Positions 1 to 13,147 of a stretch of DNA of 64,000 nucleotides are shown here, piece by piece; positions within the stretch are counted from its first letter, which is position 1, and every line of letters starts with the position of its first letter. This stretch comes from Agelas oroides (lineage: Eukaryota > Porifera > Demospongiae > Agelasida > Agelasidae). Made by a program: the position numbers and the translations under genes. A model generated the notes under the pieces. It was not told where the DNA came from and searched no databases. It saw only the letters and a list, made by a program, of their open reading frames with translations. The stretch covers positions 9,287,619-9,351,618 of the forward strand of contig OX422193.1 of the NCBI GenBank assembly GCA_949130485.1, written 5' to 3'.

Positions 1-508
1 AAAGGATCTTCACTAAACACAGACAGTCCCACCTAGAGTGCACGATCACATGCTTGTCACATGCTAGTCACATGATGAGGCATGAGCAAGTGAGTACATG
101 CACACTGACATACTGTAACATATGATGCTTTTTTGGTGCTTATTTGGGGCTTATCCGGTCCCTCAAAAGAAGGACCAGGCCCTTCAGAAATTCTCTGCTA
201 CTGCAGAAGCTGATTGATGTGACATGAGTAAGTAGATCTGTTTTATACCCTCCGGTTTAGGGCACTTTGAATCATGAATTTTGTTATGAGCTATGAATAC
301 GTTGAATTTTGTATTCATTAGTCAGTGAGCAATCATCACAACAATTATGAGGTATGACTACATGGTAATGAACATTGTGGTCACGTGAGATCACGTGATG
401 GTCACATGGTCACATACCTCCATGCTGGTTGTGAATGCACGATTTACCACTGCTTTCAGTATCACAACTTGACCCACACTGTGTGTGTGTGTGTGTGTGT
501 GTGCGTGT

Positions 509-551
<43 letters not shown>

Positions 552-795
552 TACATGCATACAGGTAGATGTGGGTATGCTGTGGTAGTGTATGTACAAG
601 TATGTCTATATGTGTATTAGTTGAACTATGGACACGATTACCTGACGGTACTCTCAAAAGTGATGTCGTCTATGGAGACAGTCACACAAGGCAGCTTAGC
701 ATGTCTCTCAGCTACATAATGGAGAACAAAACCACCATTAAACTGAACTGAACTCATGTTGTCATAAAACAGGGAGACACAAAGATAGTCCTACA

Positions 796-841
796 TAACC
801 TCGTTCCGAGGCCCATGCACAAGAGCCTGGGAACGAGGTTA
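796..841. mobile_element. Fold-back MITE-like element
   Basis: The ends TAACCTCGTTCC and the inverted GGGAACGAGGTTA form a short hairpin with a loop of about 15 bp. This is one of the shortest members of the family described at 20303-20405. Confidence 0.6.
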
Positions 842-1629
842 ATAGATACATAGAGGGAGTGAAACATCCCTTCCTTCTCCTCTTGTTTCTATACATGTAG
901 AAAGAACTTGTCAGTTGCTGGTCCAGCATCCTTAAATCAGAAATTTTGCAGCTAGCTACGAACCTAGGATTTTCGTCAGAAGTTTTGCCTTGCAGCTCTA
1001 CAAATCTATAGAAATCCTCTAAAGCTGTGAAACGAACTTCTTCAAGAGCTGTGAGGTGAAATCTTGGTTGGGTTTTAGAAAATGGTCTGGGAATGAGACT
1101 AATATATTATAATATTCACTATCCCACTTGAACTATTAACACAAGGCTGATTGGGTCAAACCTGAGAGGCAGGCGGCAATGTCCATCCATCGGAGGAGTT
1201 GGCCGTGTCGGAGTGTCTGGTTGTCATGGCGACAGTGGGAGGGCTGGACCCACTCATGGACCTCCACCAGTGTGGGGTTGGGACGAGAGGCAGTCATTTT
1301 CCGGCGCTGCCACTGGTGCCATGGCGGGGGGTCTGCCATCGCCAGAACAGCTGAAAATTCTGGAGTAAGAAATTTTTATTAATGAATTGTTTAATGATCC
1401 AGCCTCTTGTTTATATTAATGATGAATGATTCAGATATAGCCTCATACCCCAGATATAGCCTCATACCCAGGTCATGTGAGCGGAATAGCCAGGGTATGA
1501 GGGTGACTTCATGACAACAACCTTCGTAAAGTTTGAATACCTTCGTCAAGTTGGAATACCTTCGTCAAGTTGGAATACATACAGCACCAGATTTATTGGT
1601 GTACAACATGTCTTAATGGCCTGAGTTTG

Positions 1630-1765
1630 ATTCCAGTGACAGCTGGCTGGTCTATTTCACCTCAAGCATATGTCAAACAGACAAAGGTGAAAGCCAGCTG
1701 TCACTGGGAGCCAAACCCAGGGTCCCTGCCTTGAGCTGCAGTGCTATACCAACCACCTAGCAACG
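1630..1765 (-). mobile_element. tRNA-derived SINE-like fragment with inverted repeat
   Basis: On the minus strand, TAGGTGGTTGG resembles a pol III A box and GGTTTGGCTCC a B box, about 35-40 bp apart, as in a tRNA-derived SINE head. Next to it, 15-bp arms CAGTGACAGCTGGCT and its complement at about 1635-1710 form a perfect inverted repeat around a 45-bp loop. Both boxes carry mismatches, so this is at best a worn copy. No clover-leaf tRNA can be folded. Confidence 0.35.
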
Positions 1766-4152
1766 ACCAGCACCGACCTGTCCACCACAGTGACTGGTTG
1801 AGTTTCAAGGAAGGAATGAGGAAATAAAGATTGGGGTAGACCATTTCCTCTTGGCCTCTACTGAGTGTGAGCCTTGCAGTTTGACCCAGCCATTTACACG
1901 CAGGAAGGAGGTCACTATTGGGAACGATCAAGCGATCAAGCACACTTTTTGCCAATCAAAAATCTTGATCCCGGTCACAAATGCTTCTACAGGCGACATA
2001 TAAATGACTACCCCTTGCCAGGTAGCAACATGTGTTGGTTTGAAGGCAACACAATGGCTACACCGAATAGCAATGGATATTGAGGCTCTTGATCACTTGG
2101 TTTTCAAGGGTCAAAGGTCAAATTGCAGCCGTGCGTTCTTGACCTGTTGATTTTCGCAGTTTGGAGGTCACTTGATCCCTTGATAGCGATGTCGGGGTGA
2201 AAATCAAAATTCGTTTATCACAACAACAACCTTTATTTTTGAAAAGAGCTTAAAATGGCGATTCCAACGGGATCAATGAGATTGGGTGAATACAACAAGC
2301 GGTATGGTCTTCGAAATGTAACTGGTTTGCCAAATTTTTTCTACGTCATTTTAGCGTAATATTCCGGTCACTACCTTTCCGGAAGCGACTGTAAGCCCGA
2401 TCAGAATGAAACTCGCTGTGAAGGATAGTCTGTACCTATTCAGTCCAATGAAGGTTGTGGATTTTAGATATCTAGTATAATCCTTGCACTAGGCTTGATA
2501 AATGCTTAAAAAACGGCATTTTGTGGCCATAAATAGTTGCATTTCCGGGGAAGTTGTAGCAAGGTTCCAATCAAAAACCATTACCATCCCATTGGACAAC
2601 TACTCTAGTATACAGAACTGGTTGTGCTTTCTTGAATATTGAAGTGACTGTGAGCAGCATCACAAAATGTCTTAATACTTCAACAATTTGCAGAAAAGTA
2701 GCGAGATGTGACAAAAACTTGTGTGTAGTTTTGATCGAGGCATATATTTTTAACAAAGCTGTGCAAGGAAATATGCCCAAGCCTCTAAGGAACCTCTATA
2801 TCAAATTTGATGTGAATACATTAAGGCATTGTGGAGAAATGGCCTGTGTAGAAGAATATTTTAGCGTAAGACGTTCATCTCAGTCACAAATGCTTCTACA
2901 TGGGACATAAAAGTGACTACCCCTTGCCTGGGCACACTGCTTACATGCAATCATTAAAAGTGGGTGTGGCATGGTATGGAAGACAGTTGAGGCGGCATGA
3001 AGAGGGTGCTGATGTCCATGCATGGCCGTAGGGTATTCTCCAGTCTGACTTAATGCAGTGCTTGTTATGCTATTTCCAGTCATTTCTTCATCTATCCATA
3101 AATCTATGAACAGCATAATAGACAACAGTTGCTATGCCTACCCAGCACCATGCAGTCAAGAGCTGGGGTCTTCGTACACTACGTTACAGGCCTGGGAACC
3201 GAAGGTTTCCAGCTGTCAGACGTTCATCTCACCTTGACTGTAGGCGACACGCCAATCAAAAGGGAGTGTAGAACAGGGTCGACTGAAAGTGTCTCTAAGT
3301 GATTCCTGCGCTTCAGCTTTCGATCTATCTGGTGATGTCATCAAAGGTGCTCGCAGCCCCACCCACCGCCACCGTGATTAGCTGAGAGGGCCAGGGGGAG
3401 GGGGCGGTTTGCAAATTTCCTTCCCAAAGAGAGAAGGCTTATCTTTGAAAGAGGAGGAGGAGCTTGTTAGTTTCCTGCTGAAGTGCACACAAATTGGGTG
3501 TCCACATACTGGAAATTAAAGCAAGTGATGGCAGGTTTGCACGATCATTTCTGGCAAACAATCCCTATGCTGCCAGCAAACTCATTGCAAATGGTATTAG
3601 TATGTGGAAATCGCTTAATCACAAACTGTCTGCAACGTTTCCACACACTATCATGATCAGGTATGATATTGTACCGTCAAACTCTCATCCTCTCAAGACT
3701 TGCTGCAAGCTATGATCAAACTGCTGTTGTTGTTTTTTTTTTGTTTTTTTTTACCCCTCCTCATATCATGTAACCATGAGTGCACATTCCAAGTTGATCC
3801 AATTTCTCCATTTGAAATTTGAGAGCTATAAGAACGAGGATGCAAAAGCCTTGTACCACCATACAGATATAAAATGATTTTTTACATTCCCTATGATCCA
3901 ACTGTCTTGCACACAAGTATCACTATAATATCATGTTACAACAGTGCCATCATTGACAAGTAGTTTCTAGTATAGAAAGTATATAAAAAACATTTGCTAT
4001 GACAATAATTCACCGAAAGAAGTAGAACAGTAGTTATGGAAGACAAGATCGTTTACATGCAGTTAAAATTTAGCTATGAGGAAAGGAGAATTGTTCTAGG
4101 TATGTATGTGGGTGTGGTGAGAAGGGGGAGAGGAAGAGGAGAGAGGAGGGGA

Positions 4153-5806
4153 TCATGTGTTCTGTATCTGTTGTCTCGTTTTCTCCAGCTCCTGCACCAG
4201 TTTCCTCTTCTCCTCCTCAAACATCCTTCTCTCTGCCTCCAGTTTCAACCGTTCTCTTTCCCAACGAAACCGCTCCTCACTCGCAAGAAAACGCTCCTGC
4301 TCAACCTGACCAAATGGAAAAGAAAATTTCTGTTCAAAAAAGGTGGATCAATATTTGATCAAGCTAGACATACATCTCTCACCCACCTCCAGGAAAGGTG
4401 GATCAATACTTGATCAAGCTAAACATACATCTCCCACCCACCTCCAGGAAAGGTGGATCAATACTTGATCAAGCTAGACATACATCTCTCACCCACCTCC
4501 AGGAAAGGTGGATCAATACTTGATCAAGCTAGACATACATCTCTCACCCACCTCCAGGAAAGGTGGATCAATACTTGATCAAGCTAGACATACATCTCTC
4601 ACCCACCTCCAGGAAAGGTGGATCAATACTTGATCAAGCTAGACATACATCTCTCACCCACCTCCAGGAAAGGTGGATCAATACTTGATCAAGCTAGACA
4701 TACATCTCTCACCCACCTCCAGGAAAGGTGGATCAATACTTGATCAAGCTAAACATACATCTCCCACCCACCTCCAGGAAAGGTGGATCAATACTTGATC
4801 AAGCTAGACATACATCTCTCACCCACCTCCAGGAAAGGTGGATCAATACTTGATCAAGCTAGACATACATCTCCCACCCACCTCCAGGAAAGGTGGATCA
4901 ATACTTGATCAAGCTAAACATACATCTCCCACCCACCTCCAGGAAAGGTGGATCAATACTTGATCAAGCTAAACATACATTTCTCACCCACCTCCAGGAA
5001 AGAGATGGTCTATCATAGTACAAAATTTATAATACTAAGTTTCTTGTCATATCAGAGTCGGTTAAACTCTCTAAGTAGGGATAGCATGGACACGCAATTA
5101 TATGCAATACTTAAGCAATATGTACTATCTATCACAGTATGTAAGTACAATACTATCAATACTATCGTGTTGTCATGTTCAGTTGTGTGTATTGTTAACG
5201 TGTGTAGTAAGTGTAACAATGCCAAAAGCAACAAATCATAGTTTCATTGTGTTCAAGTTAACACACATGACTTGTAGCACATAAGAGGGTGAGGATGTGC
5301 TCTTGCACAATGTGTAGTGAAAATCAAGTATTTTGGTAGATATTAATATCAATTAGTAGGTAAATTTGATGCGAGTTATTAGTTTTTGTTGGTTAACTAT
5401 TAGTGCCAGTTATCACTAGTCATTGTCTATTTAATAGGTTATTAATAGTTAGTGCTAGTTAACAGTTAGTAGTTGATGGTGCTGGTTATTAGTAGTTAAT
5501 GCTAGTTAACAGTTATTAATACTGGTTATTACTAGTTATTAATGGTGGTTATTGCTAGTTATTATCTACTTGCAATACCTCTCTGAGTGTTTCAGCAAAG
5601 AGCATCCTGTCCTGGGAGGAGAGAGAGGAGTCATCGGACTCCATTACACGGATGCACTCTGATCTCTTGTCACTATCTTTGTCTGAATCGTGAGTCATTC
5701 GCTCTTGGCACTTCCGAAACAATGCCATGCCTCCCTTCTCTGTTTGTGTGTGTGTGTGTGTGTGTGCGTGTGTGTGTGCGTGTGTGTGTGTGTGCGTGTG
5801 TGTGTG

Positions 5807-5838
<32 letters not shown>

Positions 5839-7881
5839 CGTTTGTTTACCACAAGTACGTAATCACGCATTGAAGTGGGTAATAATTGACCTCAATCCCA
5901 GACTCCATGCCATACAAGGAGCCTGGGAATGAGGTTAGGTGATCACCAATCGTAAACAAAATAGTTTCGTACCTTTCAATCTCTCATTGTTCCAGTAACT
6001 CTCAGTCTCTGGCTCAAAACATACATCATCATAAATTGCTTGGTCCTCGGGGCTCACCCTCATGACCTCCGCGAGAGGCATCTTCGGTGGGAGGGATTGT
6101 GATGGCGAGGTTGCTCCATCACTCAAGTGTGAGGGACTGCTGCAGCTGTGGCTTCGAGGCTTGGGGATGGGTCTAGGGGAGGGGGAGGGAGTCCTGGGTC
6201 GTTCCCTGGACGGTGACAGCGGACGTGTGACAGTTGGTTTTGTTTCTTGTTGGGGAGTGGGTGCAGTGAGATTTTGTGGGGAGAAATTTTGTCCCCGGCG
6301 TGGGGAGGGTGGTGTTGGTGGTGGTGTGATGCAAATGTCCCTGTCAGTAATTGGGGGTGGGGTCACGGTTGTTCTATGCGGGGAGGGTGGACTGACATTT
6401 CTTCGCTTGCGGGGAGAGGGCGGTGAGGCTCTTGGGGACAAAGATGGGTTACCGTTGAGAGGTAGGGTGATATTTGTCTGCCTGTGGGGGGAGGGTGGGG
6501 AGATATTTGCCTGCCTGTGGGGGGAGGGTGGAGTGACATTTGCCTGCCTGTGGGGAGAGGGTGGAGTGACATTTGCCTGCCTGTGGGGGGAGGGTGGAGT
6601 GACATTTGTCTGCCTGTGGGAGGACGGTGGGGAAACCATTGGCTGCCTGTGGGGGGAGGGTGGGGTGACATTCATGGGAGGTATAGGTTTGTTGTCAGTG
6701 AGGGGGGATGCTTGCGCAGAAAGAACGTTATCTGTTTCTTTCATACCCTTTGGAGGTAGAGGTGGGGAATTTGTATCCTTAGGTGGAAGGGGAGGAGCCG
6801 ACATGTCTCTGCCCTCATCCTCGTCTCCCGAGTCTTGCGCCTCCGGTACGCACTCCCGTCTGTCACTAATCCATTTGTTGGTGTTGTCGCACATGTCCTC
6901 GTAGAACGGCTGTTGAACCTCTGTCGACACAGTGTCCGGAATATCCTCGTAGAGAGGTAGCCCAGAGACTGCATTTGTTGGTTCTTTCCCACCTACTGGT
7001 GGGGGAGGAAGGGGCTGGTTTTTCGCAGACGTGGAAACAATACTGTCTTGCATATTCGCAATAGTGATCAATTCATATTCATCTGATTCCTGGAAGCTGG
7101 GGTTTTGTATGGAGTTGGCTGTACCACCCGCATCCATGTCTTCATAAGTAGGTGAAGTCATGTCAACTGGAGCATTTTGTGACGAAATATCCATGTCCTC
7201 ATAAACATCCATTGGTGGTGTCTCATCTTGTTTTGCTAGATCGTAAATGGCGTCAATAGGTCCATTCTCCACCTCTCCTCCACCCTGGCCATTGACACCA
7301 TTCTGGATGGGAAATGTCCCTCCTAGGGAGAACTTTATCCCCTCGATCTCATCGCTTCTGCGTGCTGTTTCGTAGTCTTGTGGCACAAACACCGCGTTCG
7401 TTTCAGGAGAAGTAAATCCCTCCCCACGTGTGTTGCTCTTATCTCTCTCCCCAATCTCCCTCGAGTCCTCAGAAAGCAAACTGGTACTACTCGGTCCACC
7501 GGAGAGCAATCGATTGTTCCGATAGCTCTCGTCTCTGAGCTGATCGTGCGAATTCTGCAACACTCTCTTCCATTCCTGTGCCTCTTCTGCTTTCTCTGCA
7601 AACATGTAATAAGTGCGAGTCGATGTTACCATGACGATAGTTTGTTCCATAGTCACATTTTTTGGCCACGTACAATCGCCCCTCTCTCCTTTTCGGGTTC
7701 TGAATTTTTGATCACGCAGCGAGATTGACCCCAGGGGCTTCTTCGCTGCATCTTTGTAGTAATAGAGACAATAGTCTGATCGTAAGACCATCCATCTCTT
7801 GTTCCACGATTTGACCTTTGCACCACATTTGTGCAGCACGCCAGTAAAGAGTTCCTTGGATGGAGGTTGGAAGGACGACAT
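4153..7881 (-). CDS. PH-domain adaptor-like protein with YEDM motifs and C-terminal coiled coil
   Basis: Exons (minus): 7881-5973, 5682-5579, 4305-4153; they splice to 721 aa with phases matching and consensus GT-AG sites. Residues about 10-115 form a PH domain ([19 protein letters not shown] at its start), closest in feel to the PLEKHA/PEPP type, which binds phosphoinositides at membranes. A long disordered region follows with five or six tyrosines in YED[MI]/YDDV settings, which look like SH2 docking sites, then proline-rich SH3-type stretches and about seven copies of an SPPSPHRQ-like repeat. The last 50 residues are a strongly charged coiled coil ([20 protein letters not shown]). The order PH, docking tyrosines, coiled coil suggests a membrane-recruited signalling scaffold. 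I cannot name a one-to-one orthologue. The start ATG at 7881 lies just before the PH domain; an upstream non-coding exon is possible. Confidence 0.82.
4341..5000. repeat. Minisatellite, 12 copies of a 55-bp unit
   Basis: Twelve head-to-tail 55-bp copies starting AGGTGGATCAATACTTGATC lie in the last intron of the PH gene, 35 bp from the final exon. Copies differ by only a few substitutions (AGACATAC/AAACATAC, TCTCTC/TCTCCC), so the array is young or kept uniform by conversion. Confidence 0.95.
5744..5839. repeat. (TG)n microsatellite with GC interruptions
   Basis: A TG tract broken by regular CG steps lies in the intron between exons 1 and 2 of the PH gene. On the gene's strand it is a CA tract close to the acceptor. 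Confidence 0.95.
5887..5937. mobile_element. Fold-back MITE-like element
   Basis: TGACCTCAATCCCAGACTCC pairs with GGAGCCTGGGAATGAGGTTA across an 11-bp loop. This short copy is in the first intron of the PH gene, ending about 35 bp beyond its donor site. Confidence 0.6.
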
Positions 7882-9268
7882 GATACAGCTTCACGTCAAG
7901 TTGTTCTCTCAGAGGAGTGTACAAATTCCTGCGGGGAGGGAGGACGAAACAAACTTCCATAATATGATGCTTGAACTATGCTACTAGCCTCGGGCTCCTC
8001 CCCAGCTATCCAACCAAGAAGCTGGAGAAGAGAATGAGGCTACTACTTTATACTTTCCTTTTACTTTCTGTTACTCTACTATCATTGGGCAAATCAACTA
8101 GCCAATCATATTTCTCAGTTGTAGTCACATGACAGTCACACATAAAGTACTAAAGTTGGTTGTCGGGTACAACTTGAGTAGTGATATGGCGCAGTTGCAC
8201 ACATCAAAATCTTTTCCTACATATAACTATGCTATGAGGAGTATATTCATATCATGTGACATTCTAGGTAACTACATTATGAGAGTATATTCATATCATG
8301 TGACATTCCTAGGATTTCAAAACAAGAAGGAACACTCTACTCTTACACATTGCTAGCATACCTGTGATTACAGATTGAGGAAATGTCGTAAACATGTTAA
8401 ACGCAAGTCTCTAGCCTTGTCCCCAGGCATCCATCCAGTGTTCCGTTGTACTACAAGCGACAGAAAGCTGGGTGGAAGGCTAGCTGGCAACAAGGCTTTG
8501 TCAGCTCCCAAACCCCATCTAGAGTAGGTCTAACATTGCATACTGGACTACAACATGCACTTTGAAATCAGCTAAACTACTCCTCCACATCCTACTAACC
8601 AGGAAATTGCTCGGGCAATTTGTCGACCACAAACAGACTGGATTCATTCCCAACTAATGATCAATTTTGGGAGGATCAATGCTTTCACCTTTGAAGTGGC
8701 CACCTCCAACTGGAGTACACTACATACACATGGTTTCATAGCTACTTAAGGTAGGAGGAATCCCTACATGGATAATGGGAATTGTTGGCCTTGGCTTTGT
8801 GGTGAACTCTGAGGTCACAATACTCTAAAGAGGGAGTCACAATAACTCTAGCCAACCACCATTATGTCACGTTTGACTAATGGAACTATATACAATGGGA
8901 AGAAGGGTTTCTGCTACTAACTTGGAATCGAAACCTTTTTGGTGAGATTTGACTGCAGTTGTCATCAGAAGAAAGTGTGAACAAACACTAATACTGTACG
9001 AATAATACGCATCATTGGGGGTCAAAGGTCAGGGATTGATCCTCCTTCATGATCCTAACTGCTTGCCTGACAGCTGGTTTCTGTGATTCACACACAGATG
9101 GTATTGCTTTAATATTTCTGGGCCACCTATATTTAGAATATTAACCTTGATAGCGTCTTCTATGGAGCAGAACCATTACAGGTGGGTGTGTCTGAGAGAC
9201 ACGCCCACTTCAAAACCAAATAGTTTATAAGTTCTTGCAAGATAACCTTGTAAGAATTAAAATTTCTT

Positions 9269-9472
9269 GCAAGATGAAGATGGACACTACATTGTCCCAG
9301 GCCACTGCGTTATTACCTTGCAAGATGAAGATGGACACTATATTGTCCCAGGCCACTGCGTTATTACCTTGCAAGATGAAGATGGACACTATATTGTCCC
9401 AGGCCACTGCGTTATTACCTTGCAAGATGAAGATGGACACTATATTGTCCCAGGCCACTGCGTTATTACCTA
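9269..9472. repeat. Minisatellite, 4 copies of a 51-bp unit
   Basis: Four nearly identical 51-bp units start TGCAAGATGAAGATGGACAC. Because 51 is a multiple of three, frames stay open on both strands, giving repeated peptides. I take this as a consequence of unit length, not evidence of coding. Confidence 0.9.
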
Positions 9473-10755
9473 CATGTTAGAGCTTGCACGTATAGGTATC
9501 AGTGTTCTTGGCAAACCGAGAAATGAAAAAGGTATTGCTTTTGGCAGTCCCTTTAATATCACATAGAGCTATGTGTAGTAACTAGCAGGCTTGGTAACTA
9601 TGTGGTTATAGACTCTGAGACAGAAAGTCTGACAAGGTGGGTACCAGTGCCCATTTTGATATTGAAAACACAGAACTATGACCACTAGGGTATCGAAACT
9701 GTCAGACAGTCAGCTTCCTTTTAGGAACCTACTTCATCTTCTCTGAATCAAGTCTCAGGTGAAATCATGATGACTAGAACACAAGAAAATGTCAGCAAAA
9801 TTTTTGCAGTCACGACTACGTTTCCTGGGAAACCTTCCCACCACATCAAGAACTGGGAAGACAATACTGATAGAGTGTTCATTGTTCATTCATCGACAAT
9901 ACCCTTCATTGGTAGCTGGGAGAGGTACAGTATATACTCATGACTGAACATTTACTACAATGAAACTGACACTCAATCCTAAGCTCCTAGCACCCCCCCG
10001 CCCTCCACATGTCTAATGATAACAATAACAACTGGAAAACTTGTAAACATCCCCAAAAGAACAACACTGAAGGAATGATAAACAACATATGAGTGGGTAC
10101 TAGTACACGAGGCCTTTCCCTGTTTACCGTTCTTCAGTTTGTGTTGACAGTAAACAGTGAAAGAGCAGCGTCAGATCACGAACCATGAGAATGACGTCAG
10201 GTGGATGCAATATGGCTAAGGTGGGACCTACTTACAATAGTTATGTACATTGTGAGTGAGTTTCACAGGTTTGAGTATTCTCTGCTGCTAGCGCAGACTT
10301 CTAGGAGGTTGTGTGATAGAGATGCCTTCACTTGACCAGTGAGAAGCTTGCTCCCAATGGCCGGAGATAATAAAATACTAAGACATGAATGCATCAACTG
10401 GACCACCGAAGCTCTGGCAGAAGGATCTCTGGATCTCTTTGTAGTAGGCATATATTTACAACCAAGAGGCACATAAGAACGGGCAGCTTGAGTAAGAGCG
10501 TGTAACTCTGTCAAATTTGAAACCGGTCGGAATTTACCGCCACTACTAAAATAGTAACACATACTGTGCAGCTGCGAGTAGACATAAGCCATTCTGCTAA
10601 GCACGTCACTGGGTGTTCTATTCTAGTACGGTTCAATAATTTGACAGGACCATGGGGTTCTATTTGAGTTACACACTCTCACTCGAGCCGCCCGTTCTTA
10701 TACAATAATATTCCTATTTGTACATACAACACCACCCAAGGAATGCATATGGTCT

Positions 10756-10810
10756 TAGACCCGTTCCCAGGCTCTATCCTTGCCCACACTACAGCCTGGG
10801 AACGAGACTA
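10756..10810. mobile_element. Fold-back MITE-like element
   Basis: TAGACCCGTTCCCAGGCT pairs with AGCCTGGGAACGAGACTA. The copy is short with an unrelated loop. A second, weaker copy follows at about 10954-11006. Confidence 0.65.
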
Positions 10811-11214
10811 ATAGTGTATATGCTGATGTATACTGCATGTAATGCACATACTAGTCTCGTGCCCAGACTCAGCCCTCTAGCATAGGAATGGTGACAAAAA
10901 CCGGAATCCTTGGGCTTTCAGGATTGCCAAAGTCTCAATAGTGTGAGAATAGATGGTCATTCCCAGGCTCTATCCTCCCCTGCACTGCAGTCTGGGAATG
11001 AGATTAACACCGTCGTGCAATGCATGTGTTGGCTTCAGCTGTTTTGTTTGCATTAGTGACCAAAAATGTTTGTAATAGGACCACGTCAGTATTGTCATCA
11101 GCGCCAGTATCATCAAGTTTGCATACCCAACCAGCCCTAGAAGGCACAATTAAAACATGACCCATCACAATACTTGCAGTATATATTGTGGGTGGATCAA
11201 AGAACAGCTTTGAA

Positions 11215-11375
11215 CCACAGGCAGGTCAGAGGCAGGTCAGAGGCAGGTCAGAGGTTGGTCAGAGGTTGGTCAGAGGCATGTCAGAGGCAGGTCAGAGGCA
11301 GGTCAGAGGTAGGTCAGAGGTTGGTCAGAGGTTGGTCAGAGGCATGTCAGAGGCAGATCAGAGGCAAGTCAGAGG
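11215..11375. repeat. 11-bp minisatellite (GGCAGGTCAGA)
   Basis: About 14 units of 11 bp alternate between GGCAGGTCAGA, GGTTGGTCAGA and GGCATGTCAGA. The variants are arranged in a larger repeated order, pointing to duplication of blocks of several units. Confidence 0.9.
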
Positions 11376-12447
11376 CACTGCATTATTTGAGATACAGTGA
11401 CCTTAACGGCTAGTGTAGTCTAAGTATGAGATACCTCTGATATCACAGTGACCGTAACGTGTAGCATAGTCTAAGCATCTGATGTTGCGGGCAGACTTGT
11501 CCCAGCCCTCACCTCTTACTTGCAGTACGAAAAAAAACTTTTTTTATACCGCAAGTGATGGAGGGCTGGGCAGTGCCTGAGAATGAAGCTGAAACTGCAG
11601 CAGAGTTTCAGACTTGGGATAGCACTACACTGCTTTGCCTGTAGCAAAACATGACACCAGGAACAGCCGGAAGTTCCTTTGTTACATGTCACCAATATCT
11701 CAGATACAGCTCTAGTGGTGTCACCAATATCTCAGATAGTGGTGTAACTAAGGTCTTGACAACAGGCTCGTGTTGCTTAGAACAGGTTCATTTCAAACAC
11801 TATATTTATTGGACTGATTTGTGATGTACGCAACTGTAAGGTCTTGGGCACACATAATTATGCTAAGGTGTGTGTGTACAATCATATAGATGTAGTCAGT
11901 ATGTGTTAAACTTGTTACCATGGCGATTTGTTACCATAAAAACTATTACATACACTAACCAGTAGATGTAGTCAATACCTTGTTTCTTGGAAAAACAATT
12001 TTGTTACCATGGCGACAAGTTATCATGAACAGAAAAATCCTCTCAGAACTTCATAGCGATGCATGCACACACCAAGTAAACAAGACAACATATATACACA
12101 ATGTAAACAGTTTCCATACAACATATCCCAGATTCATTACTAAGGCACTCATGAAATGGGATCAGTAGAAACATGATATGTTGGCTGATAGGATAGCCAT
12201 GCTCAAGCAGCTGGGATTCATGGATAAACTAAAATCCTTAACCAAACAGCCTATTGCAACTGTGTCTTCAGAGCAAGGTGTTATTGCATCAAACCTTGTA
12301 CTTGTTACTATGGGAGATTGATACTAGCCTTGCTCCCAGGCCTTCCACCTGTCTTCACTTCCTCAAACTAACAGCTAAAGTTAGGAAACTGAATTCCTGA
12401 TTGGCATCACTGAACAAGTGGTTAGAAAAGTTCCACAAGAACAAGTT

Positions 12448-12538
12448 TAGCCGTGTACCCAGGCCACTCCCAGATTTTATCTCGCAGCTGTCCACAGCTG
12501 CAAGATAAAAATCTGGGAGTGGCCAGGGAACGAGGCTA
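12448..12538. mobile_element. Fold-back MITE-like element, 91 bp
   Basis: The inverted arms extend far beyond the termini: CCACTCCCAGATTTTATCT and its complement flank a short loop. The core closely matches the 103-bp copy at 20303-20405, so both belong to one subfamily. Flanks AACAAGTT and ATAAAGTT may be a decayed target duplication. Confidence 0.8.
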
Positions 12539-13147
12539 ATAAAGTTGACATCCTTCTGGGTAGCTGGATTGTAAAAATAAGGGCAAACACTGCAATTGTA
12601 TTAGCTTTCTGAATCTCATGATCAGTAATTAGCTCATGACGCACAAGCTCGCTGCTGTCTGAAAACGATTATGTCTTATGAACTAACTATACAAGAAGCC
12701 AAGTTTCCAGAATCTGCAAAACTACCCAGAGACTTAACTCTCAACCTTCTCCACAGAAAGCTACACTCGTACAGTAGATAAGGTACACTACACTACTCCA
12801 TAGAAACACTAAACAACTAGCTTGCAGCTTGCCTACTGAAACGATGCAGTTACTTACAACGTGTTTGTACAGCAGAAACAAGTGACTGAGATTACAACTC
12901 TGATTTATGGTAAGTAGGTTAAAACTGTGGCCGCACACAACACAAGTACAACACACACAGAGTGGTAATTAATGTCCAGTTACAGTAGAACATTGATGTA
13001 GCTAGTGTACCAAGATTGAAAGTTTCTTGTTGTCCCAGCATATATTTACCGCAAGTATAACATGGATCAACTCACCTATAACTTCAGATGCTCTTCTTCG
13101 AATCTCACTGTTCAACTTCGACAAGCAAACAAACAGAATCGACGCGC

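Larger units (their letters stand above)
1..4152. other. Intergenic region, no gene recognised
   Basis: No reading frame here resembles a known family, and I could not build a spliced gene. The stretch holds a (GT)n microsatellite at about 479-547, a fold-back element at 796-841, a tRNA-SINE-like piece near 1630-1765, and a dispersed repeat seen twice (about 1976-2033 and 2886-2946) that shares the words CACAAATGCTTCTAC and GACTACCCCTTGCC. A third partial match to its left flank lies near 3211. The rest looks like ordinary AT-rich intergenic DNA. Confidence 0.6.
7882..13147. other. Intergenic region with repeats, no gene recognised
   Basis: Between the divergent PH gene and the MINPP1-like gene I found no exon of a known family. 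A minus-strand frame at 10263-10604 (113 codons) resembles nothing I know and has no clear splice context. The stretch holds several fold-back element copies (10756-10810, about 10954-11006, 12448-12538, and weaker ones near 7986, 8410 and 11496), a 51-bp minisatellite and an 11-bp minisatellite. Promoters of both flanking genes should lie at its two ends. Confidence 0.6.

Noticed and set aside
385-620. Val-Cys repeat frames
   Set aside because: (GT)n microsatellite; the same applies to frames at 5587-5932, 41037-41375 and 53756-55205.
2632-2910. 92-codon plus-strand frame
   Set aside because: Its end overlaps a dispersed repeat (2871-2946) and it resembles no known protein.
9225-9566. Possible repetitive protein with 17-residue repeats
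   Set aside because: The unit length is a multiple of three, so open frames on both strands are expected; no start context or splice partners.
10263-10604. 113-codon minus-strand frame in the intergenic region
   Set aside because: No family resemblance and no supporting splice partners.
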